Shown: positions 9,170 to 17,639, counted from the stretch's first letter. The stretch: DNA of 27,039 bases from an alpha proteobacterium SCGC AAA288-E13 (GCA_000504605.1 AZHQ01000008.1:1-27039), one strand, 5' to 3'. Notes: a model not told the origin generated them from the sequence alone. Numbers and translations are program-made.

Positions 9170-10003
9170 TTAAAATTTTAAATATTCAAGAAACAATCTA
9201 GAGGAAGCTACTAAAAGAAAAACACCAAATAATTTATTGATAAGTTGTTTATTTATTTTATGTACTGTTATAGCTCCGATCTTAGCCATTAGCATTGTAA
9301 TAGGTATAAAAATTAAGAATGTTGGAATATTAACAAATCCAAAACTTAGTGGTGTATTTATGTTAAGATACTTTCCTGAAATAGCAAAACTTAAAGTTCC
9401 TATTACAGAAACTAAAAAACCTATTGCAGCTGAGCTTCCTATGGCTTTATTTATTGAGTATCCAAACATTTTTAATATAGGCACATTAATTGAGCCTCCT
9501 CCTATTCCCATGGGAGCACTAAAAAAACCTGATAAAAAACCTATAATAACCTTATAAGTTAAATTCATTTTATGTCGTACAGTGTTTGTCTTTTCTTTAG
9601 AAGTCAAAAAATAAAAAGCAAATAACATTGTTAAAACTGAAAAAAAGAGAATTAAATATGCAGTCTTTAAAACCACAGCAAAAATAGTTCCTATAATAAT
9701 TCCAACTACTACAAAAGTTCCAAAACTTTTAACAATATTAAAATCCACAGCTTTAAATTGCATATGAGTTATAGTCGATATAAAAGAGGTAGGAATTATA
9801 ATTGCAAAAGAAGTACCAACGGCCAAATGCATGATAAATGATCTATCTAATCCCATAGAATTAAAAATATAAAAAAGTACAGGTACTGTTATTAATCCTC
9901 CCCCAACTCCAAATAATCCCGCAACAAAACCAACAAGAACTGCTGCTACAACCATAACAGTAACAAAAAATATAATTTGATTTTGATCTAATGTCTCTAA
10001 CAA
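9170..10003 (-). CDS. TauE/SafE family membrane permease
   Basis: This protein of about 277 residues has roughly eight membrane segments and the two internally repeated glycine-rich motifs of the TauE/SafE (DUF81) family: VGFVAGLFGVGGGLITVPVL near residue 23 and IGFLSGFFSAPMGIGGGSINVPIL near residue 155. Members export or import sulfite, sulfoacetate or other small organic anions; the substrate here is unknown. The start is set at TTG 10003, directly after the dusA stop (one base between), with an AGAAAGA stretch upstream. The next in-frame ATG is 16 codons in, at MVVAAV, and would trim part of the first helix. The arrangement suggests an operon with dusA. Confidence 0.88.
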   Translation of the reverse strand: MLETLDQNQIIFFVTVMVVAAVLVGFVAGLFGVGGGLITVPVLFYIFNSMGLDRSFIMHLAVGTSFAIIIPTSFISTITHMQFKAVDFNIVKSFGTFVVVGIIIGTIFAVVLKTAYLILFFSVLTMLFAFYFLTSKEKTNTVRHKMNLTYKVIIGFLSGFFSAPMGIGGGSINVPILKMFGYSINKAIGSSAAIGFLVSVIGTLSFAISGKYLNINTPLSFGFVNIPTFLIFIPITMLMAKIGAITVHKINKQLINKLFGVFLLVASSRLFLEYLKF

Positions 10004-10004
10004 C

Positions 10005-10991
10005 TTATCTTTCTAAAGAAGTAATATAATTATTATTTTTGATATGATCCATAATATGATTTACTTTTTGTAGATCAGCTTCTCTAATACACATATTCTC
10101 ACTTAAATATCTTTTCCAATAACTTGAACCTTTTTCACCATGAAATAAACCAACAGTGTGTCTCATGATTTGATTAAGTCTAGTTTGTTTTTGTGTTTCT
10201 TCTTTTATATAAGGTATCATTTGTTCCATAACTTCAGTTCTTGTTGGTACATCGTCGTTATTAAAAATATCTTTTTCAACATCAGCTAAAAAATAAGGAG
10301 AATGATATACTGCACGTCCAATCATTACTCCATCTACATACTTCAAATGTTCTATTATCTGATCTGTTGAGCTTACTCCCCCGTTCAAAATAATACTATC
10401 TTGATGAAAGTCTTTTTTAAGTTCATAAACAAAACTATAATTTAATGGTGGAACATTAAGATTTTGTTTTGGTGTAAGTTTTTCTAATATCGCTCTTCTT
10501 GCATGGATAATAAAAATATTTGATCCAGATTTTTTAATTATCTCAATAAAAGATTTGAACAAATCATAATCTTCAATTTCGTTATATCCTATTCTAGTTT
10601 TACATGAGATTGGAATCTTACATGCATTGACCATCTTATTGATGCATTCGCCAACAAGTTTGGGTTCTTTCATCAAACAAGCTCCAAACTTATTTTTTTG
10701 AACTTTTTTACTTGGACACCCCAAATTTAGATTAATTTCATCATAACCAAAATCTTCTCCAATTTTAGCTGCCTCTGCTAAAATTTTTGGTGAAGAACCA
10801 CCAATTTGTAACCCTAAAGGTTTTTCCCTAAGGTTAAATGATAATAATTTTTTTTTATCTCCTCTTTTAATTGCTTCTGCCACAATCATGTCCGTGTACA
10901 GCATCACATTCTTGCTAATCAATCTTAAAAAAAATCTATCATGACGATCTGTGCAATCCATCATTGGTGCCACAGAAACTTTTTTAATCAT
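10005..10991 (-). CDS. dusA: tRNA-dihydrouridine(20/20a) synthase
   Basis: This FMN-dependent TIM-barrel enzyme of 328 residues reduces uridines 20/20a in the tRNA D-loop to dihydrouridine. The N-terminal VAPMMDCTDRHDRFF is typical of DusA, as is HARRAILEKLTPKQNLNVPPL, which corresponds to the DusA-specific Ar-KA-L-GLSPKENR-IPPL stretch. The catalytic Cys92 lies in NLGCPS. Phosphate binding of FMN is visible in ILNGGV and VMIGRAVYHSP. The length is that of DusA (about 330) rather than DusB. The gene is transcribed towards the TauE/SafE gene with one base between. It starts 87 bp downstream of the rpoZ stop; that gap holds the in-frame rpoZ extension described under findings. Confidence 0.93.
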   Translation of the reverse strand: MIKKVSVAPMMDCTDRHDRFFLRLISKNVMLYTDMIVAEAIKRGDKKKLLSFNLREKPLGLQIGGSSPKILAEAAKIGEDFGYDEINLNLGCPSKKVQKNKFGACLMKEPKLVGECINKMVNACKIPISCKTRIGYNEIEDYDLFKSFIEIIKKSGSNIFIIHARRAILEKLTPKQNLNVPPLNYSFVYELKKDFHQDSIILNGGVSSTDQIIEHLKYVDGVMIGRAVYHSPYFLADVEKDIFNNDDVPTRTEVMEQMIPYIKEETQKQTRLNQIMRHTVGLFHGEKGSSYWKRYLSENMCIREADLQKVNHIMDHIKNNNYITSLER

Positions 10992-11078
10992 TTAATAAAT
11001 ATTAAAAAAATTATTTAATTTAATTTTATTTTAATTGTTATGAGGTGTCTCGAAATCATCAAATTCACTTAAGCCTGC

Positions 11079-11552
11079 TTATATTTTTTCTTGTTTTTGT
11101 AATTCTTCTAGTGAATCTTTATTAGCTTGGGGTAAACTTTCTTTTTCAACTATCTTTTCTTGAAGCTTTTGTGTTTCCTGCTTAAAAACTTCTATTTTTT
11201 CAGGAATTCTTCTAGCTCTTTTAGATGGCAAAATAGGTATCCCACTCTTTGAAATTTCCCCTTTATAAATATTTTCAAAATCATCACCTTCCAATTCATC
11301 ATGGTCTGAAACGCTTGTTTCTTCTTCAATATGTTTTCTTAACTTATTAATTGCTAATTCCTGTAGCACTTTTACCGAAACTTTATCTTCCGCAATCTCT
11401 TTTAATGCAATAACTGTATTTTTATCATTTTCTGGCTCAACTTTTGGCTGTTCTCCAGAATTTAACTGCACAGCTCTCTCTTTAGCGATTAAAACTAAAT
11501 CGTATGGACCTTCAACCTTATCAATACAATCTTCAACGGTTATTCTAGCCAT
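11079..11552 (-). CDS. rpoZ: RNA polymerase omega subunit with long charged C-terminal tail
   Basis: Omega assists folding and assembly of RNA polymerase by binding the beta-prime subunit. The N-terminus MARITVEDCIDKVEGPYDLVLIAKERAVQL is the conserved omega core, and NDKNTVIALKEIAEDKVSV completes it at about residue 60. The protein is 157 residues as read, against 91 in E. coli. The additional C-terminal 90 residues are rich in Glu, Lys and Asp and contain a PILPSKRARRIPEK segment, a long tail that appears as a low-complexity charged region. The TAA stop at 11079-11081 is followed in the same frame by 15 sense codons and a second TAA at 11031-11033. The extra peptide is acidic and looks coding, so the C-terminus may be truncated by a recent nonsense change or a sequencing error. 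Confidence 0.92.
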   Translation of the reverse strand: MARITVEDCIDKVEGPYDLVLIAKERAVQLNSGEQPKVEPENDKNTVIALKEIAEDKVSVKVLQELAINKLRKHIEEETSVSDHDELEGDDFENIYKGEISKSGIPILPSKRARRIPEKIEVFKQETQKLQEKIVEKESLPQANKDSLEELQKQEKI

Positions 11553-11593
11553 GTGCCAGAACTAATATAAAATAGTCGTTAAAAGATCAAGAT

Positions 11594-12823
11594 TTATTTT
11601 GCAATGGAAGTGGGTTTATAAGACTTCTGAAAAACTATAACAATGAAAATTGATATAACTGTGTAAATAGCACATAAAAAGGCAATATTTTCAATGGAAT
11701 GACCCAAATCAATCAAAGTCCCAAATACCGCAGTAGCCAAAGCTGTTGAAAAAACCATCAAAGATCCTGTTAAAGCTTTAATAGATCCCAGATAATTTAC
11801 GCCATAAATTTCTGCCCAAAATGAAGATATCAAAACATTTGTTAATCCATTTGAAATGCCCATAAATCCCATAAAAACGAAAACAGAATAAGGATGATCA
11901 AAAATAGCTAATATAATTACACTTAACAATAATGGAACATTTAGTAGTGGAAAAATTTTTCTGCTGGTGAATTTATCCACCAAAAATCCTGATAAGAACA
12001 AAGTAATTACTGTAAGTATAGAGTAAATCATAAAAGATTTGGCTATTGCAAATTTTTCCCAATCTTTTGATTCTATAATAAATGTTTGGTTGATAACTAT
12101 GCCTGTAATTATAAAAGATGATGCTAACATGGCTGGCAAAACTGAATAAAATTTTAAATCTTTTATTACCTCTTTTCTGGTCCAACTTTTAATTGAATCA
12201 ATATTATTATGGGTATAATTTCCTTTCTCTTTTTCTCTAGAAAATATATTAATGTCTTTAATTATTAGATAAGTAAATATTGGCAAGAATAATAAAGTCA
12301 TAACTGCTAATCCTTGCCATAAATTTCTCCAATATATAAATGTCAACGAGTAGACTATTATTATAGGTAGTAAAAACTCTCCTAGAGACATACCAACCCA
12401 AATACAGCTCAATGCTTTACCTCTGCTCTGATCAAAATATCTGGCAACTGCAGTTGATGCGGTATGTGCCATTAACCCTTGGCCGGATAATCTAAGAAAA
12501 AAAATTCCAATAGCCAAAAAAATTATTCCATTAATAAATGAAAAAAAAAGAGCTGCGAAGGTCAAAAAAATAACAACTAAAAGAGAGTAATTAACCAACT
12601 TTAAATCATCAATTTTTTTTCCTAGCCAAATTAATGTAAAACTACTACCTAAAGTGGCAATTCCATAAATGACACCAAATTCTCCATGAGAAATGTTTAA
12701 TTCTTCTCTAATATTGGAATTAAATAGCCCTATAAAAAAACTCTGTCCAATACTTGAAAAAAAAGTAAAGACAAAACCAAAAAAAATTATTTTGAAATTT
12801 GATCTAATAATATTTATAATCAT
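11594..12823 (-). CDS. Major facilitator superfamily transporter
   Basis: This 409-residue protein has about twelve hydrophobic segments split by a charged central loop (roughly residues 195-225, FSREKEKGNYTHNN), the standard MFS 6+6 layout. The short loop after helix 2 reads WLGKKIDDLK, a version of MFS signature A (GxxxDRxGRR). FFLRLSGQGLMAHTASTAVARYF lies around helix 4 and resembles the organic-acid/unknown-substrate transporters that carry SxGQG. The substrate cannot be assigned. The start ATG lies only 8 bp from the ATG of the divergent dehydrogenase gene, so their promoters must overlap each other's coding sequence. The gene ends 41 bp before the rpoZ start. Confidence 0.9.
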   Translation of the reverse strand: MIINIIRSNFKIIFFGFVFTFFSSIGQSFFIGLFNSNIREELNISHGEFGVIYGIATLGSSFTLIWLGKKIDDLKLVNYSLLVVIFLTFAALFFSFINGIIFLAIGIFFLRLSGQGLMAHTASTAVARYFDQSRGKALSCIWVGMSLGEFLLPIIIVYSLTFIYWRNLWQGLAVMTLLFLPIFTYLIIKDINIFSREKEKGNYTHNNIDSIKSWTRKEVIKDLKFYSVLPAMLASSFIITGIVINQTFIIESKDWEKFAIAKSFMIYSILTVITLFLSGFLVDKFTSRKIFPLLNVPLLLSVIILAIFDHPYSVFVFMGFMGISNGLTNVLISSFWAEIYGVNYLGSIKALTGSLMVFSTALATAVFGTLIDLGHSIENIAFLCAIYTVISIFIVIVFQKSYKPTSIAK

Positions 12824-12831
12824 AATTAATT

Positions 12832-13701
12832 ATGAGCTGTAAAGTTTCTTTTATTGGTCTTGGTGTAATGGGTTATCCTATGGCTGGATATATATCAAAG
12901 GCAGGCCATAATGTAACTGTATTTAATAGAACTAAATCAAAAGCTGAGAAATGGCTTAAAACTTACTCAGGTAAAATGACAGAATCTCCTGCTGAAGCAT
13001 CAAGAGATTCTGATTTTGTTTTTACATGTGTTGGAAACGATAATGATTTAAAAGAAGTTACTTTTGGAGAAAATGGAATATTTAAATCAATAAAAAAAGG
13101 ATCCATTTACGTAGATAACACAACTGCTTCAGCTACTATTGCCAGAGAAATTTATGATTATGCAAAAAAAAATAACTTTGGTTTTTTAGATGCTCCAGTT
13201 TCAGGTGGGCAAGCAGGAGCTGAGAATGGCACTTTGACTGTGATGATCGGTGGTGAAAAAAAAGATTACGACAAAGCAAGTCCAATCATTAATTGCTATA
13301 GTAAAAAAATGAAATTGCTTGGTAAAGCTGGGAGCGGACAACTTGCAAAAATGGTAAATCAAATTTGTATAGCTGGATTGGTTCAGGGTTTATCAGAAGG
13401 AATAAATTTTGGAATTAAAGCTGGTTTAAATATGGAGGAAGTAATTGAAGTAATTTCTAAAGGAGCAGCTCAGTCCTGGCAAATGGAAAACAGATACAAG
13501 ACTATGATAGAAGATAAATTTGATTTCGGATTTGCTGTTAATTGGATGAGAAAAGATTTGAAGTTTGCATTAGAGGAAGCTAAAAAAAATAATTCATTGT
13601 TGCCAGTAACTGAAATTGTAGATAAATATTATGCTGATATTCAAAAAATGGGTGGCGAGCGCTGGGATACCTCTAGTTTAATAAAACGACTGAGAAAATA
13701 A
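12832..13701 (+). CDS. 3-hydroxyisobutyrate dehydrogenase-family oxidoreductase (beta-hydroxyacid dehydrogenase)
   Basis: This 289-residue NAD(P)-dependent dehydrogenase belongs to the family that includes 3-hydroxyisobutyrate dehydrogenase, tartronate semialdehyde reductase and GLYR/SsaR-type reductases. The Rossmann motif GLGVMG is at residues 9-14, the substrate-binding segment DAPVSGGQAGA at 120-130 contains Ser124, and the catalytic Lys173 is in KMVNQ. NRYKTMIEDKFDFGF and WMRKDLKFALEEAK are also typical. The exact hydroxyacid is not readable; the cofactor-proximal NRT after the second beta strand (residues 32-34) hints at NADP(H) preference, which is an inference. The thioredoxin-like gene follows after 5 bp and the GT4 gene overlaps that, so the three probably share a transcript. 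The start lies 8 bp from the divergent MFS start. Confidence 0.92.
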   Translation: MSCKVSFIGLGVMGYPMAGYISKAGHNVTVFNRTKSKAEKWLKTYSGKMTESPAEASRDSDFVFTCVGNDNDLKEVTFGENGIFKSIKKGSIYVDNTTASATIAREIYDYAKKNNFGFLDAPVSGGQAGAENGTLTVMIGGEKKDYDKASPIINCYSKKMKLLGKAGSGQLAKMVNQICIAGLVQGLSEGINFGIKAGLNMEEVIEVISKGAAQSWQMENRYKTMIEDKFDFGFAVNWMRKDLKFALEEAKKNNSLLPVTEIVDKYYADIQKMGGERWDTSSLIKRLRK

Positions 13702-13706
13702 TTATA

Positions 13707-14261
13707 ATGACCCTTACAAAAACACCAATCTGTAATTTTGGAGAAAAGGCAAAAAATTTTAAATTATTATCTACAGAGAACACAAAAGTATCTTTGGATG
13801 ATGTTACGGGAAAAAACGGTACCTTAATTATGTTTATTTGTAATCATTGCCCATATGTAAAAGCAGTAATCAAAGAAATTGTTCAAGATGTAAAATTTTT
13901 AGAAAACCAAGGTATAAAATCTGTTGGTATAATGTCTAATGATGTGAAAAATTATCCAGAAGATTCTTTTGAAAATATGATTTCTTTTTCAAAAATACAT
14001 AATTTTTCCTTTCCTTATCTGATTGATGAATCTCAAAAAGTAGCTAAAAATTATGATGCAGTATGTACACCAGATTTTTTTGGTTATAATAATAATCTAG
14101 AGCTACAATACAGGGGTAGAATTAGAGAATTAAAAGATCATAAGCCAGTTACTACAGGAGATAGTGAACTTAGAATTGCTATGAAATTAGTGGCAACTTC
14201 TGGAAAAGGTCCTGCCAAACAAATTCCAAGCATGGGCTGTAATATAAAATGGTTTAATTAA
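13707..14261 (+). CDS. Thioredoxin-fold protein (AhpC/TSA-like) with CNHC motif
   Basis: This 184-residue cytoplasmic thioredoxin-fold protein has no signal peptide. The active-site region reads FICNHCPYVKA, giving Cys45 and Cys48, which resembles the CxxC of the redoxin group of peroxiredoxin-like thiol oxidoreductases. A third conserved-looking cysteine, Cys178 in PSMGCNIKW, sits near the C-terminus. Proteins with this CNHCPY plus C-terminal SxGCxIKW pair form a recognisable uncharacterised family; their substrate is not known. It is placed 5 bp after the dehydrogenase and overlaps the glycosyltransferase start by one base (TAATG), so it is probably cotranscribed with both. A thiol-dependent peroxidase or disulfide-reductase role is inferred from the fold only. 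Confidence 0.85.
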   Translation: MTLTKTPICNFGEKAKNFKLLSTENTKVSLDDVTGKNGTLIMFICNHCPYVKAVIKEIVQDVKFLENQGIKSVGIMSNDVKNYPEDSFENMISFSKIHNFSFPYLIDESQKVAKNYDAVCTPDFFGYNNNLELQYRGRIRELKDHKPVTTGDSELRIAMKLVATSGKGPAKQIPSMGCNIKWFN

Positions 14262-15358
14262 TGTTTTTGGTTAACACCAGAAATTTTCCACCAGAATTGG
14301 GTGGAATGCAAATATTAATGGGAGGGTTATCGACAGCTTTATTAAAATATGGTCCAGTTAAAATTTTCGCAGAAAAACATAAAAATTCTGATATCCATGA
14401 TAAAAAATTTCAGTGCGATATCACCAGGGTATCTGGGATAAAATTATTTAGAAAATTCAGAAAAGCTAATTTAGTAAACAACTATTTAAAAGAAAACCCT
14501 TCTATTAAAGCCTTGATTGCTGATCATTGGAAAAGCCTGGAATATATAGATAAAAAATCTTTATTAAATAAGAAAACACTTTGTTTAATCCACTCAAAAG
14601 AAATAAATCACCCTGTAAATTCAGGATTAAATAAAAGAATGATTGAGAGCATCTCAAAGGCTGATTCTATAATATCCAATTCAAATTTTACAAAAAGATT
14701 AGCGGAAAATAATGGTATTGATGTGAATAAAATTAAAGTTATTCATCCTGGAATAAATTTTTATGAAGAACCTGATGAAAATAATATAAAAGCTGCTGAA
14801 AAAATATTTAAGGATTCATTTCCATGTTTAATTACTGTAGCTAGATTTGATAAAAGGAAGGGCCATGACAAGACAATTATGGCAATTAGAAATCTTAAAG
14901 AAAAATTTCCTAAAATAAAATATGTTTGTATAGGACATGGAGGCGAAGAAAAAAATTTAAAAAAGTTAGTGCATGAATTAAACTTAGAAAACATTGTTAT
15001 TTTTATGGACAATATAAGTCCTGATTTTAAATCGGCTTTAATAAAAAAATCTAACTTATTTGTTATGCCATCAATTATTTATAAAAAATCAGTAGAGGGA
15101 TTTGGCATAGCTTTTATTGAAGCTGGACAACATGGAATTCCATCAATAGGTGGTAAGGATGGCGGCGCATCAGATGCGATTATTCACAACAAAACTGGCT
15201 TAATTTGTAACGGAAACGATCTTGATTCAATTTATCAAAGCATAAAAAATATTTTTGAAGAAGATAGATATTTAATATTTGGGAAAAATGCCAAAGAATT
15301 TTCAAAACAATTTGAATGGAGTAAAATTATAAAAAAATATATTGAACTTTTAAACTAA
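14261..15358 (+). CDS. Glycosyltransferase family 4
   Basis: This 365-residue GT-B glycosyltransferase probably adds a sugar to a surface polysaccharide or lipid-linked glycan at the cytoplasmic face. The N-terminal half has NFPPELGGMQILMGGLSTALL, the acceptor-side motif of GT4 enzymes that start with PP..GG. The C-terminal donor-binding half has TVARFDKRKGHDKTI near residue 195, VCIGHGGEEKNLKKL and the EGFGIAFIEAGQHGIPSIGG segment, the version of the EX7E motif (Glu/Glu at about residues 278 and 286). The nucleotide-sugar donor cannot be inferred. The last nine bases overlap the convergent GT9 gene. The start codon is coupled to the thioredoxin-like gene (TAATG). Confidence 0.9.
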   Translation: MFLVNTRNFPPELGGMQILMGGLSTALLKYGPVKIFAEKHKNSDIHDKKFQCDITRVSGIKLFRKFRKANLVNNYLKENPSIKALIADHWKSLEYIDKKSLLNKKTLCLIHSKEINHPVNSGLNKRMIESISKADSIISNSNFTKRLAENNGIDVNKIKVIHPGINFYEEPDENNIKAAEKIFKDSFPCLITVARFDKRKGHDKTIMAIRNLKEKFPKIKYVCIGHGGEEKNLKKLVHELNLENIVIFMDNISPDFKSALIKKSNLFVMPSIIYKKSVEGFGIAFIEAGQHGIPSIGGKDGGASDAIIHNKTGLICNGNDLDSIYQSIKNIFEEDRYLIFGKNAKEFSKQFEWSKIIKKYIELLN

Positions 15359-16285
15359 CAATAATTCTTCGGAAATATTAGAATAAACTTCTTCAACAGA
15401 TAATTCTTTTAAATCATCTTTGATAATTGCTTTAAATTTGTTTGTTTCTATGCTTACTTTTTTTGGTGTTGTATGATGCCCAAATAAAGTTACTCCTTTC
15501 ACTCTTAAATGAGCCGCCATGTGAGCGGGACCTGTATCGTTTGAAATTATAAATTGAGCTTTGTTTATTAAACCAGCTAACTGAGTTATTGTTAATGCCT
15601 TATCATCTTTAAGTATTGCTCGAGCATTTATTTTTTTCGATTCTTCAATTTCATTAGGGCTGGGTGCAGTAATCAGCTCAAATTTTGGATTATGCTTTTT
15701 AATTAGTAAAATTAAATCATTGTAATGTGGCCATTTTTTATGAGGTAAATTTATTGAGCAGAAAGGAAATAATAAAATATATTTTTCTAAATTATATTTT
15801 TTTAGTAAATCATCTATATTTTCGCAGGCCCAAGAAAAATTAGGCTCTAATGTGTGTTTAGTAACAATGTTAGAATTAATTAATTGAAAATTGAACCTCT
15901 CTAGTACTGGATCGTTGTCAAAATCACTTTTGTTGGTTCCTGAAGGTAATGTTGTTTCAGTACTAGACCATTTTATTTTGTTGAATAGAAACTTTCTGTA
16001 AAATGATGTTCTAGATGAATTTTGTAGATCGAATATTTTTATTAACTCAAGTTTAGATATCATTTGTTTTAATTTTAATAAATAAATTAAGTTTAGCCGC
16101 GAAAATCTTTGATCAATATAAACTTCATCAATATATGGACATTTACGAAACAATTCTTCATAAGGAGAGGTCGTAAGTATAAATACTTTATCATTAAGAT
16201 GATTTTCTTTTATATCTTGAATCGCACCACTAATCTGAGCTATATCTCCAAGAGAACCATGTTTTATGATTAATATATTTGACAT
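15350..16285 (-). CDS. Glycosyltransferase family 9 (heptosyltransferase-like)
   Basis: This 311-residue GT9 protein is of the ADP-heptose:LPS heptosyltransferase type. It has the N-terminal IIKHGSLGDI at residues 6-15, the usual start of the GT9 fold (L-GDIV). The C-terminal donor-binding motif NDTGPAHMAAHLRVKGVTLFGHHTTPKK lies at about residues 247-275; Asp-x-Gly-Pro-x-His contains the conserved residues for ADP-sugar binding. The FDLQNSSRTSFY segment is the normal acceptor-side region. A sugar other than heptose is possible in genomes with unusual LPS. The gene is convergent with GT4 (9-bp overlap of the 3' ends) and divergent from the DUF6165 gene, with 41 bp between their starts. Confidence 0.9.
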   Translation of the reverse strand: MSNILIIKHGSLGDIAQISGAIQDIKENHLNDKVFILTTSPYEELFRKCPYIDEVYIDQRFSRLNLIYLLKLKQMISKLELIKIFDLQNSSRTSFYRKFLFNKIKWSSTETTLPSGTNKSDFDNDPVLERFNFQLINSNIVTKHTLEPNFSWACENIDDLLKKYNLEKYILLFPFCSINLPHKKWPHYNDLILLIKKHNPKFELITAPSPNEIEESKKINARAILKDDKALTITQLAGLINKAQFIISNDTGPAHMAAHLRVKGVTLFGHHTTPKKVSIETNKFKAIIKDDLKELSVEEVYSNISEELLLV

Positions 16286-16326
16286 TAAAATTTATCAAAT
16301 AAACTTATATCACGTATATTTATAAA

Positions 16327-16716
16327 ATGAGAAGAATTCTAACTGAAATATCTGCTGGTGAATTATTAGACAAACTTAGCGTTTTGGAAATAAAGTTAAG
16401 CAAAATAAAAAATTCAAGTTTGTTGCAAGAAATAAAAAAAGAATACAACGTATTAAATGAAACAAAAAATAAAAATATTAATTCTTCAAATGAAATAAAT
16501 ATTCTTTACAAAAATTTAAAAGAAATAAATGAAAAATTATGGAAAATTGAAGACGAAATAAGATTATGTGAAAAAAATTCTGATTTCAAAGATAAATTTA
16601 TTCAATTAGCTAGAAATGTGTATTTTACAAATGATAAAAGATCTAAAACGAAGTCAGAAATTAACAAAATCGTAGGTTCAAATATTAAAGAAGTAAAGCA
16701 ATATACTGAATACTAA
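16327..16716 (+). CDS. DUF6165 family protein
   Basis: This 129-residue helical protein of unknown function matches the DUF6165 pattern from memory: the opening ISAGELLDKLSVLEIKLSKI, then a central EINEKLWKIEDEIRLCEK segment, FIQLARNVYFTNDKRSKTKSEIN and a final GSNIKEVKQYTEY. In other bacteria this family commonly sits next to GT9 and other glycosyltransferases, as it does here, so a role in surface glycan assembly is a reasonable guess. No catalytic motif is visible. No signal peptide or membrane segment is present. The start is 41 bp from the divergent GT9 start, and the gene is followed by 206 bp without any convincing coding frame. Confidence 0.8.
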   Translation: MRRILTEISAGELLDKLSVLEIKLSKIKNSSLLQEIKKEYNVLNETKNKNINSSNEINILYKNLKEINEKLWKIEDEIRLCEKNSDFKDKFIQLARNVYFTNDKRSKTKSEINKIVGSNIKEVKQYTEY

Positions 16717-16922
16717 TTTACACTTAAATTGAGAATGCTTTTTCTAAGTTCGCTAGTTAGAGATTGAAAAGCAGAAAAAAGAGATTAAGAATTATGTTAC
16801 CAGAGCTTAAATAAATAAAGTCTGACGTAGAAGAACCAGTCATTTATAAAACCGCTATACGAAGTTATTTATGTTGATTTGATCTAGGAAAGATACAAAG
16901 AATCTTTTATATTTTTAAAAGA
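16717..16922. other. Noncoding stretch between DUF6165 and a small hypothetical gene
   Basis: Only short, stop-interrupted frames can be seen on both strands in these 206 bases. The composition is slightly less extreme than in the other spacers. It could be decayed coding sequence, a spacer with an RNA of its own, or a promoter region for the small gene at 16923. I see no tRNA fold, no strong hairpin and no repeat. Confidence 0.4.
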
Positions 16923-17219
16923 ATGACTGAAAAGAAAAAAGACTATGAGGCAATAATATCTAAAGAACTTGATGATATGTTAGAGCAAAATCCAGGATTA
17001 GAAAAAGAACCATTATATAAATTAGCTGGCGTTCTTGACAATATGACAAATTATCTTCAACGGATTAAAGAAGATAAAATACTATTAGAACCAAGTGTCT
17101 CACATTTTGAAGAAATGTTGACTTACATGCCATTAAAAGAAGCAGTAGAGAAAATTGAAAAATACCATAAAGAATTAAAAGAAGTTCTTTTTGCATTAAG
17201 TAAAAGGAAACCTCATTAA
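16923..17219 (+). CDS. Small hypothetical protein, charged and helical
   Basis: This 98-residue protein is not one I recognise. It is rich in Glu, Lys and Leu, with long amphipathic stretches (YEAIISKELDDMLEQNP and EKIEKYHKELKEVLFAL) that would form helices or a short coiled coil. No cysteine, signal peptide or membrane segment is present. The ATG at 16923 is preceded by AAAAGA, a weak ribosome binding site. Flanking spacers of 206 bp and 112 bp are large for this genome, so the gene may have its own promoter. Even codon-level composition and lack of stops over almost 300 bases support real coding. A DNA- or protein-binding adaptor is conceivable but unsupported. Confidence 0.65.
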   Translation: MTEKKKDYEAIISKELDDMLEQNPGLEKEPLYKLAGVLDNMTNYLQRIKEDKILLEPSVSHFEEMLTYMPLKEAVEKIEKYHKELKEVLFALSKRKPH

Positions 17220-17331
17220 TTATATAGCCACGCACATTAAGATTTTAAGTTTAGTCCTACCAACACCTCACGCCAAAAAACAGATATTTGAAATCCTAAT
17301 AAAATATATTATAAGATATATTTAAATAAAA

Positions 17332-17631
17332 ATGAATTCGTTTGGAAAGACACAACAGACACACCACCAAGAACAGACTGCTGAAATTTATTTATGGAAG
17401 TGTGTTTTTACACAGGCTCTAGCAGATGCTACATATGATGGCTTTCGATTAGAGTATCTTCATTGGAAGAGAAGAGCCATATCATGGTTGACTTCTTATA
17501 CAAAAGACTTTCAGCTAGTTGCATCATATGCAGAGTACGAACCAAATTATTTATTTCATAAACTTTCTCAAGCTGGACAAAAAGGTCATTTTACAATGAC
17601 AGAAAAACAAAATAATATCTTATTTAATTAA
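17332..17631 (+). CDS. Small phage-like hypothetical protein next to a tRNA gene
   Basis: This 99-residue protein has a core LWKCVFTQALADATYDG followed by an Ala-Ile-Ser-Trp-Leu segment and YTKDFQLVASYAEYEPNYLFHKL. This pattern (Trp-x-x-Val-x-x-Gln-Ala-x-x-Asp-Ala, then Ala-x-x-Trp-Leu, then Asp-Phe and an Ala...Pro-x-Tyr end) is one I associate with small proteins found in alphaproteobacterial phages and prophages; it is recognition from memory, not a search. Function is unknown. The first 15 residues are polar and Gln/His-rich. The gene ends 8 bp before the CAT tRNA, a position typical of phage integration sites, although no integrase is present in this window. An AT-only inverted repeat (17302-17323) lies directly upstream and could be its promoter region. 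Confidence 0.65.
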   Translation: MNSFGKTQQTHHQEQTAEIYLWKCVFTQALADATYDGFRLEYLHWKRRAISWLTSYTKDFQLVASYAEYEPNYLFHKLSQAGQKGHFTMTEKQNNILFN

Positions 17632-17639
17632 TAATTTGT

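Noticed and set aside
9237..9557. Open frame antisense to the TauE/SafE gene
   Set aside because: It is a shadow of the membrane protein gene; its translation lacks any recognisable motif, and the minus-strand frame has clear family motifs.
17302..17323. AT-only inverted repeat aaatatat/atatattt
   Set aside because: In DNA of this composition such a repeat is expected by chance and it has no GC pair to stabilise a terminator.
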